Below are positions 58,182 through 64,000 of a stretch of 64,000 bases of DNA, piece by piece. The stretch comes from Henningerozyma blattae CBS 6284. Taxonomy: Eukaryota > Ascomycota > Saccharomycetes > Saccharomycetales > Saccharomycetaceae. Location: contig NC_020194.1 in NCBI RefSeq assembly GCF_000315915.1, forward strand, positions 186,001-250,000. The letters are read 5' to 3'. The translations under genes were made by a program, and so were the position numbers. Positions within the stretch are counted from its first letter, which is position 1. Every line of letters starts with the position of its first letter. The notes below the pieces were generated by a model. The model was given only the letters and a program-made list of their open reading frames with translations, did not search any database and was not told the DNA's origin.

Positions 58182-59525
58182 ATGTCATATCAAGCTTCAA
58201 TAATTTCATTATGTATAATAGCAATTATACTGCTAATTCCTCCATTAGTTTGGCATAGTCATTCAAAAAATATACCGGCGATTATCTTAATAACGTGGTT
58301 ATTAATAATGAATCTGACGTGTATAGTAAATGCAGTAATTTGGAGTGGTGATGATTTTATGACGCGATGGGATGGTAAAGGTTGGTGTGATCTTGTCATT
58401 AAATTACAAGTGGGTGCAAATGTTGGTATTTCATGTTGTGTAACAAATGTTGTTTATAACTTATATGAAATAATTAGAGCTGATAAGGTATTACTTGAAC
58501 TAAATTCCTGGAGGAGAATAATAAAAGATTTAAGCATTAGTTTAATAACACCCATCATGGTAATGGGTTTCAGTTATTTATTGCAAGTTTTCAGATATGG
58601 TATTACACGTTATAATGGCTGTCAAAATTTATTAACTCCAACTTGGATTACAACTGTTTTATACACTATGTGGATGGTAATATGGAGTATTATTGGAGCA
58701 ATCTTTGCTGGATTAGTCCTATGGAACTTTTATCAAAAGAGAAAAGATGTGGGTGATATTTTACATTGTACAAATTCTGGGTTAAACATTACCAGATTTG
58801 CCAGATTATTAATTTTTTGTTTATTAATTTTATTAGTTATGTTTCCATTCTCAATTTATACCTTTGTGGTAGAATTACATCAACTTCATGGAAGTTATAG
58901 TTTTGAAGAAACACATACTAAAAATATAATGTGGGATGTTATCTATAAATTCGATATTTCTCATCCAATATACAACATATGGTTATATATTTTAATGTCA
59001 TATTTGGTATTTTTAATATTTGGATTAGGTAAAGATGCGTTAAGAATGTATACAAAAATTCTAAGAAGAGTTGGTTTAGGATGTATCTTAGATAAATATA
59101 ACACTTATATGGAAAACCATAAGCAAAGTCGTGCTAATAAAGTCTTACAAAAGATGGTTTTACCTACCTATAATAATCCATTTATGCCGGATATAGATGG
59201 TAAAGAAAATGATACTGACGATATTAGCGCTTGGAATACTACTCCAACTCTTCAAGAGCATACAAGACCAACATTTGGATTAAGAGATATATATGAATTG
59301 CCTGGTGAAAATAGTTTTGAGTATGATGAAGAGGATGATGATTACGATATTTATAACAATATTGATTTGGAAGATTTGACAATATCAGAAGAAGATTATA
59401 TGAAATATTTGGTTGAAGAAAAAGTTTCTGAAATAAATACAACATCTAATACTACTTCCGATGGGTCAGAAAGTATTGGAGAAATAAAATATCATTACAA
59501 ATTGGAAAAAAATACCAAAAAATGA
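58182..59525 (+). CDS. STE3: Ste3 a-factor pheromone receptor (class D GPCR)
   Basis: 447 residues from the ATG at 58182 (S. cerevisiae Ste3 is 470). Seven membrane spans occupy about residues 6-290 with strongly conserved segments (ASIISLCIIAIILLIPPLVW; WDGKGWCDLVIKLQVGAN; MVMGFSYLLQVFRYGITRYN; DILHCTNSGLNITRFARLL). A long acidic, phosphorylatable cytoplasmic tail follows. The family protein starts exactly at MSY. A longer frame begins at ATG 58059 (+41 residues), but the TATA box at 58034-58040 makes that ATG too close to be in the mRNA. Ste3 on alpha cells binds a-factor and activates Gpa1/Ste4/Ste18. In S. cerevisiae STE3 is on chromosome XI; here it sits in the ASG7-TOH1-KRE9 interval. 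Confidence 0.96.
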   Translation: MSYQASIISLCIIAIILLIPPLVWHSHSKNIPAIILITWLLIMNLTCIVNAVIWSGDDFMTRWDGKGWCDLVIKLQVGANVGISCCVTNVVYNLYEIIRADKVLLELNSWRRIIKDLSISLITPIMVMGFSYLLQVFRYGITRYNGCQNLLTPTWITTVLYTMWMVIWSIIGAIFAGLVLWNFYQKRKDVGDILHCTNSGLNITRFARLLIFCLLILLVMFPFSIYTFVVELHQLHGSYSFEETHTKNIMWDVIYKFDISHPIYNIWLYILMSYLVFLIFGLGKDALRMYTKILRRVGLGCILDKYNTYMENHKQSRANKVLQKMVLPTYNNPFMPDIDGKENDTDDISAWNTTPTLQEHTRPTFGLRDIYELPGENSFEYDEEDDDYDIYNNIDLEDLTISEEDYMKYLVEEKVSEINTTSNTTSDGSESIGEIKYHYKLEKNTKK

Positions 59526-59701
59526 TTGAATGTTGAATAAATATTTTCAAATGTAATAATAATTAAAAAGTATAAACTCAATAATATAATATAATTCTTA
59601 TTTTATATATGTCATTTATGAATGTAAAGAGAATATGGCGTGTAATAATGCTGATAAAAATTTTAATAAGGAATTTCAAATTTGTCAAACAAAGATTGTA
59701 G

Positions 59702-59779
59702 TATATTTTTATTTTTATTTTTATTTTTTTATTTTTATTTTTATTTTGATTTTGATTTTGATTTTGATTTTGATTTTTT
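59702..59779. repeat. TTTTTA and TTTTGA hexamer arrays
   Basis: TTTTTA units (about 59702-59745) pass into five to six TTTTGA units (about 59746-59776). They lie in the short convergent spacer between the STE3 and KRE9 stops. Confidence 0.8.
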
Positions 59780-59802
59780 AATTTGTTTTTCTTTCAATGT
59801 AT

Positions 59803-60636
59803 TTATGATTTACGGTTTAATTTTCTTACTGATAAAGAAATTCTATCACGAGGGTTATACCACCCACCGTTATCAGATGGATGTAATGCAGGAGTAGCGT
59901 AATTATAATCAGAAGTAAGAGATCCTGACCAACCTTGAGTAACTGTGGTTATTTGATCCAATGAGTTTCTATGAGACCCATAGTAGGTAACCTCTGAAGT
60001 TGGAAAACGACGAGACCAACTAGTAGCTGTAATTAAACTTCCAGGTGGGGTTTGCATTGGAGCAAAACGAGCAGAACCAGTTTGTGAATAATAAGGAACA
60101 GAAAAGGAAGCTGAAGTATCGATAACTTCGGTTGGGGCTGTCGTAGTAATATCTGTATTAATGTTGATAGCTGTTTGTGGAGTTGGTTCCACAGTATCTG
60201 TATAAGTGTTTGATTTAGCAGCCTTCATCCCTTTTAAAGTAAAACGTGGAGTATAATGGATTGTATTACCAGCACCATCCACAACAGCATAGATTTGAAT
60301 ATAATATTGGCCATCACCAATAAGAGTGCCGTCAACGGTAACTGTATAGAAGTAATTATTACTTGAATCCTTTGTAACAGCAGATGGAGGAATCTTTTGA
60401 GCTAAAGTGCCAACTGGTTCTATAGAACTATTAGGACCTTGCTCTAAAACAAAACTCAAATAGGTAATATCATTCATTGTTGGATATGAACCACTATCGA
60501 TCCATTCTAGTTCGATAGACACGGCAGTGGCACCTGCAGCTGGAGAGAATGTGGCATCTTTGACTGGAGCAAGAATATTGATATCAGCAAAGACATATGA
60601 TGCTATAAGTAAAGCATAAAGTAAAAAATGCAGCAT
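59803..60636 (-). CDS. KRE9: Kre9/Knh1-type cell-wall beta-1,6-glucan assembly protein
   Basis: 277 residues (S. cerevisiae Kre9 is 276). An N-terminal signal peptide (MLHFLLYALLIASYVFA) is followed by the Kre9-type domain (DINILAPVKDATFSP; DGQYYIQIYAVVDG; IHYTPRFTLKGM), a Thr/Ser/Pro-rich central segment suited to O-mannosylation, and a C-terminus ending with GGWYNPRDRISLSVRKL as in Kre9/Knh1. It is secreted and required for beta-1,6-glucan. The neighbour SWI3, divergently transcribed, is the same as on S. cerevisiae chromosome X. The start ATG is at 60636. Confidence 0.95.
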   Translation of the reverse strand: MLHFLLYALLIASYVFADINILAPVKDATFSPAAGATAVSIELEWIDSGSYPTMNDITYLSFVLEQGPNSSIEPVGTLAQKIPPSAVTKDSSNNYFYTVTVDGTLIGDGQYYIQIYAVVDGAGNTIHYTPRFTLKGMKAAKSNTYTDTVEPTPQTAININTDITTTAPTEVIDTSASFSVPYYSQTGSARFAPMQTPPGSLITATSWSRRFPTSEVTYYGSHRNSLDQITTVTQGWSGSLTSDYNYATPALHPSDNGGWYNPRDRISLSVRKLNRKS

Positions 60637-62067
60637 TTTGTAATTGGATTAAATTTTAAAAATATGAAGAGCAGTAATGAAGAATGAAGAACAAATTATA
60701 TTTGATTAAATGAAAAATATTGGTATTTTTATTTTCTGAAAGATGAAATGTATAAATGATAGTGTATAATAGAGTCGGACTCAGTATGTATTAAAAAATA
60801 TTGAAGAATGCTTTTTGTTCGACCTCAAAAGATTATATTTGGATTTGTAATTAAAATTCTTGATCTATTTAATTCTGCATTAACAACTTGAAAAGGTGTG
60901 AGACAAAAAATGTATCAAGAATTCACTTAAAAATAAAAAATAAAGTGAAAGAAATAAGAAAAATAGCAAATATGTTATTAAATAAATCAAGAACTGAACT
61001 TGAGAAAGTTTATAAATTGATTGAAAATTGAAAGTCAAAGAAAACGTTGAGTAATGAATCATCAAGTCGTTATACAGTAGTGTACCTATTTCGTGTACTT
61101 GGAATCAGTGCAATAATAACAGCAAAAGCAAATGGTATAGAATAAAAATTCACTAAACTTTCCTTTGTTTTCTTTTTTTATCCGTCACTACTATTAGGCA
61201 ATTAAACTAAAACTTTTTCAATCCAAACCTCTGGGCATTTCTGAGTCAAGGCTTATACGCTTGTGAAACGCTTGCATAGAATTAGCCCAGATTTGATTTA
61301 CGCGTTTTTCCTTGCCCCACTTTCCTGTTAAGGAACTTAATTTGATGCTCTCCAAAAAATAAAAATTTCGCGTCCACTAGATCTTGCCTAAATCGGAAAA
61401 GATAGAATACCACGTGATTGACAAAAACAGAAAAAAATAAAACTTTGATTATTGACCAAAACGGAACTATAAGAGCACGTGACTAACAGTTTTCACGTGA
61501 CTTTTTATTTTACCCGGTCAATAAAAGCGGTCACGTGTACATCACGTGGATCGTATTTTTTTCGCCATTTCCCGTTTTCCTTTTGTTTTATCGTGAGTAA
61601 TTAATTGTTGTTTTTTCTTTTTCTTATTTTTCTCTTTTATTTTTTTTCAATCCAAACATTGGTAAAGCTAATAACTAACCAGCCAAATTACAAACGATAG
61701 TAATTAACAATTTACGTTGAAGTTGAATTTGGAAAAAAAATCTAAAAAATAAAAATAAAAAAAAAAAAAAAAAAACAACAAGCACTAGGTATACGCGTCC
61801 ACATATAGTAATTTCAATTACAAGGCTGAATAAATTTAGACGATCAAAATATTTTAAGTTTTTTTTTTAAAGGAATAATTCATTGTAAATTGTTTTACGT
61901 CATAATCTTTTTTTTTCAAGGCATTTTATTCTTACCTATTCTTTTACAACAATACCATTAACAAGAATAACATACGTAGATTGTGTTTAACGTGAATTTT
62001 TTTTTTAAAAAAAAAGAAAGATACAAGAGGAAGTCAACTAGCAAGCCTTCAAAGAATCGAAAAAAAA
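60637..62067. other. Divergent promoter region KRE9 / SWI3
   Basis: 1.43 kb, AT-rich. It holds a cluster of five CACGTG sites (61411-61548) and A-tracts just before SWI3. No gene or RNA seen. Confidence 0.55.
61411..61548. promoter_or_regulatory. Cluster of five CACGTG motifs
   Basis: CACGTG starts at 61411, 61476, 61494, 61532 and 61543. Several have the Cbf1-type flank TCACGTG or CACGTGAC. They lie about 520-660 bp upstream of SWI3 and about 780-910 bp upstream of KRE9. Candidate binders are Cbf1, Tye7 or Pho4. Confidence 0.75.
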
Positions 62068-64000
62068 ATGGATGGATTTTTAATGGATGCTAATGATTCG
62101 GAAGATCCTACTAATAATAACAATGGTGATTCTGAATTAAATGATTTGGATATTGGAGTATTGGAGGCCAATCAATCACCTTCAAATGATTTACAATTGG
62201 ATGATCAGAACGATTTTGATCTTTTTATGGATAACCCTGATTTAAGTAATAATACTAATAATATTGGTGATAGTAATGCAGAAGAGCAACTTGGTAATAA
62301 TGACAATGATCTTTTAAGTCAATCGATGATAAATGACGATTCTAACATATTTTTAAATGATCAAAATGATTCATTGTTTGACAATTCGAATGACCCAGAT
62401 ATCGAATTAGCCATTAACGATTCAAATATAAATGAAGATAAAGAGGACAATATGGATATAATAAAGGATATTAAAGATGATATATCAAAAGAAAATACCA
62501 AGAGTGATACAAATGAAGAATCGGGTGATGGTGCTGGTGATGATGATGAAGATGACGAAGATTTATTTGGGGAAAACGATGCTGAAGGAGAAAATAATGG
62601 CGAAGGAGAAAATGCTGTTGAAGAAGAAAATAGTAATTTCGCCAATACTAATGAAACTACTACTGAGACAGAACTTGTAAATAAACCAATTGAAAAGATA
62701 AGTTTGAAAGACACTGATAGACCCAATGTAGACATTGGAGCATATTCTCAAGTGAATGAAAATATAAAATCTAATGAAGTTGATAAACTTAATGTAGGTT
62801 CCGACCTTGGAAAAGATGATAAACCTAAGGAAGATTTGAAACCTGATACAGGTGCAAGCCATGAAGAAGAGTCTAAGCCTAAAGTTGACACAACACTTGA
62901 AAAAAATCTTGATCCTAATGAAATAAACAAAACAAATAATGAATCTGATGTAAATATGGAAGCTACAAACGAAGCTGATACAAATAAAAATGGAGTAGCA
63001 ACTTTAGCCGATAAACCAAATAAGATCACTAATACTGAAATTACTGAAACTACTGAAACTACTGGTAAAGATAATATAATAACTAAAGAGCAAACGAATG
63101 AAGAACAAAAGAATGAAGAACAAAAGGATGAAGAACAAAAGGATGAAGAACAAAAGGATGAAGAACAAAAGAATAACGAACAGAAAAATGAAAATTCAAA
63201 TGTGAATACTTCAACTCAAGAAACCATAAAATCTGATACTAATGCTACGTTACCACCTGTAGAACGAACCACGATTGACCAAACTTCAAATGGCCAAAAC
63301 ACTACCGATCAAAACTCAAACACTCAAGCCGTAAATAATGAAAATACAATCGATAGAAGTACAGTTGCTATGAAAGCCCCCAAGCCATCTGAAACGAATG
63401 ATAATAAAAGTGATACAGTGGATGAAGACGAAGAAGATGAGGATGATGAGGATGAAGATATAAGGATGGAAGATGCTGATGATGATAATGATAGCAAAGT
63501 TGACATGGAAAAAGATACTAAAGAAGTGAAAGAGGAAGAAGAAGAAGACCAGAATTTTCTTTCTATACCACAAACACATGAAATTATTATCCCTAGTTAT
63601 GCAGGCTGGTTTAATCTTAAAAAGATCCATCCAATTGAAAAACAGTCATTGCCTGAATTTTTCACGAATCGAATTGCATCTAAATCTCCACAAGTATACA
63701 TCAAATATCGTAATTTCATGGTTAATTCGTATCGATTAAATCCTAATGAATATATTAGTTTAACGGCAGTACGAAGAAATCTTTGTGGTGATTCTGGAGC
63801 ATTATTCCGTATTCATCGATTTTTAATAAAATGGGGGTTAATCAATTATCAAATCAAGACTGAGAAATTACCTCAAAGTATTGAACCACCGTTAACAGGA
63901 GAATACTCGACAAGACATGATGCACCAAGAGGGCTTTTCCCCTTTGAAAGTTATAAACCAAGTGTTCAATTACCTGATATTGCTAAATTAAAAAAAATGA
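62068..64000 (+). CDS. SWI3: Swi3 subunit of SWI/SNF, partial (runs off right edge)
   Basis: ATG at 62068; 644 codons are visible. The N-terminus (about 1-495) is highly acidic and Asn/Asp/Glu-rich. It includes a five-fold 15-bp repeat encoding (N/D)EEQK (63097-63171). The SWIRM domain starts near residue 504 (EIIIPSYAGWFNLKKIHPIE, QSLPEFFTNRI, VYIKYRNFMVNSYRLNPNEY) and ends with APRGLFPFESYKPSVQLPD, closely matching Swi3. The SANT and leucine-zipper regions must lie beyond the window. In S. cerevisiae (825 residues) the SWIRM begins near residue 310, so this N-terminus is about 190 residues longer. Swi3 is a scaffold of the SWI/SNF chromatin remodeller. Confidence 0.96.
   Translation, partial: MDGFLMDANDSEDPTNNNNGDSELNDLDIGVLEANQSPSNDLQLDDQNDFDLFMDNPDLSNNTNNIGDSNAEEQLGNNDNDLLSQSMINDDSNIFLNDQNDSLFDNSNDPDIELAINDSNINEDKEDNMDIIKDIKDDISKENTKSDTNEESGDGAGDDDEDDEDLFGENDAEGENNGEGENAVEEENSNFANTNETTTETELVNKPIEKISLKDTDRPNVDIGAYSQVNENIKSNEVDKLNVGSDLGKDDKPKEDLKPDTGASHEEESKPKVDTTLEKNLDPNEINKTNNESDVNMEATNEADTNKNGVATLADKPNKITNTEITETTETTGKDNIITKEQTNEEQKNEEQKDEEQKDEEQKDEEQKNNEQKNENSNVNTSTQETIKSDTNATLPPVERTTIDQTSNGQNTTDQNSNTQAVNNENTIDRSTVAMKAPKPSETNDNKSDTVDEDEEDEDDEDEDIRMEDADDDNDSKVDMEKDTKEVKEEEEEDQNFLSIPQTHEIIIPSYAGWFNLKKIHPIEKQSLPEFFTNRIASKSPQVYIKYRNFMVNSYRLNPNEYISLTAVRRNLCGDSGALFRIHRFLIKWGLINYQIKTEKLPQSIEPPLTGEYSTRHDAPRGLFPFESYKPSVQLPDIAKLKKM
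63097..63171 (+). repeat. 15-bp in-frame repeat in SWI3, five copies
   Basis: Units of RATGAAGAACAAAAG start at 63097, 63112, 63127, 63142 and 63157, each encoding (N/D)EEQK. The first base alternates A/G by block. Flanking degenerate units suggest older expansion. Confidence 0.9.

Noticed and set aside
61390..61548. Point centromere suggested by CDEI-like CACGTG sites
   Set aside because: No CDEIII (TTTCCGAA core) at the right distance and no 80-160 bp highly AT-rich CDEII between such elements. The same search failed at 22095, 23390 and 27229.

Overview
This is nuclear DNA of a budding yeast of the family Saccharomycetaceae. Most of the window is AT-rich and gene-dense. Genes are intron-poor, and nearly every long reading frame matches a Saccharomyces cerevisiae protein family. 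S. cerevisiae neighbours are interleaved here from two pairs of sister regions: chromosome XV with IV/XI, and chromosome X with XI. This looks like a post-whole-genome-duplication species that lost a different set of duplicates from S. cerevisiae (for example Tetrapisispora, Vanderwaltozyma, Naumovozyma or Kazachstania). I cannot fix the genus. I see no transposon, rRNA, tRNA, CRISPR or convincing centromere.

Left block (1-32597, mostly chromosome XV-like order). It opens with the N-terminal part of a strikingly GC-rich, probable transcription factor that runs off the left edge, next to several minisatellites. Then come AKR1 (palmitoyltransferase), SHE4 (myosin chaperone), a glyoxalase II with an N-terminal membrane-anchor-like extension, WHI2 and TOM6. 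Next are an intron-containing PMP3 too short and split to show as one reading frame, DBP5, an unrecognised 202-codon gene, and a hairpin-dense GC-richer stretch that may be a structured RNA. GPT2/SCT1, ETT1, TMC1, VHS3/SIS2 with 37 consecutive Asp codons, SGT1 and ASE1 complete the block.

Right block (33487-64000, chromosome X/XI-like order). JJJ2, a YJL163C-type MFS transporter, a HAL5/KKQ8 kinase whose N-terminus is interrupted by an in-frame TAG, NNK1, and the vacuolar zinc exporter ZRT3 with zinc-response elements. Then come two tandem stand-alone GST-like relatives of the elongation factor 1B-gamma N-terminus, SET2, ASG7, TOH1, STE3, KRE9, and the 5' 644 codons of SWI3, which runs off the right edge. 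The junction ASE1-JJJ2 is a synteny break relative to S. cerevisiae.

Themes. ASG7 and STE3 form a mating module: ASG7 has an alpha2-Mcm1-type operator upstream and STE3 has an Mcm1/alpha1 P'Q-like element. TOH1 and KRE9 belong to the cell surface and cell wall. HAL5/KKQ8 and NNK1 regulate nutrient and ion transport. AKR1, PMP3, ZRT3 and GPT2 act in membranes. Domain assignments are by eye and S. cerevisiae positions are from memory; no database search was run.
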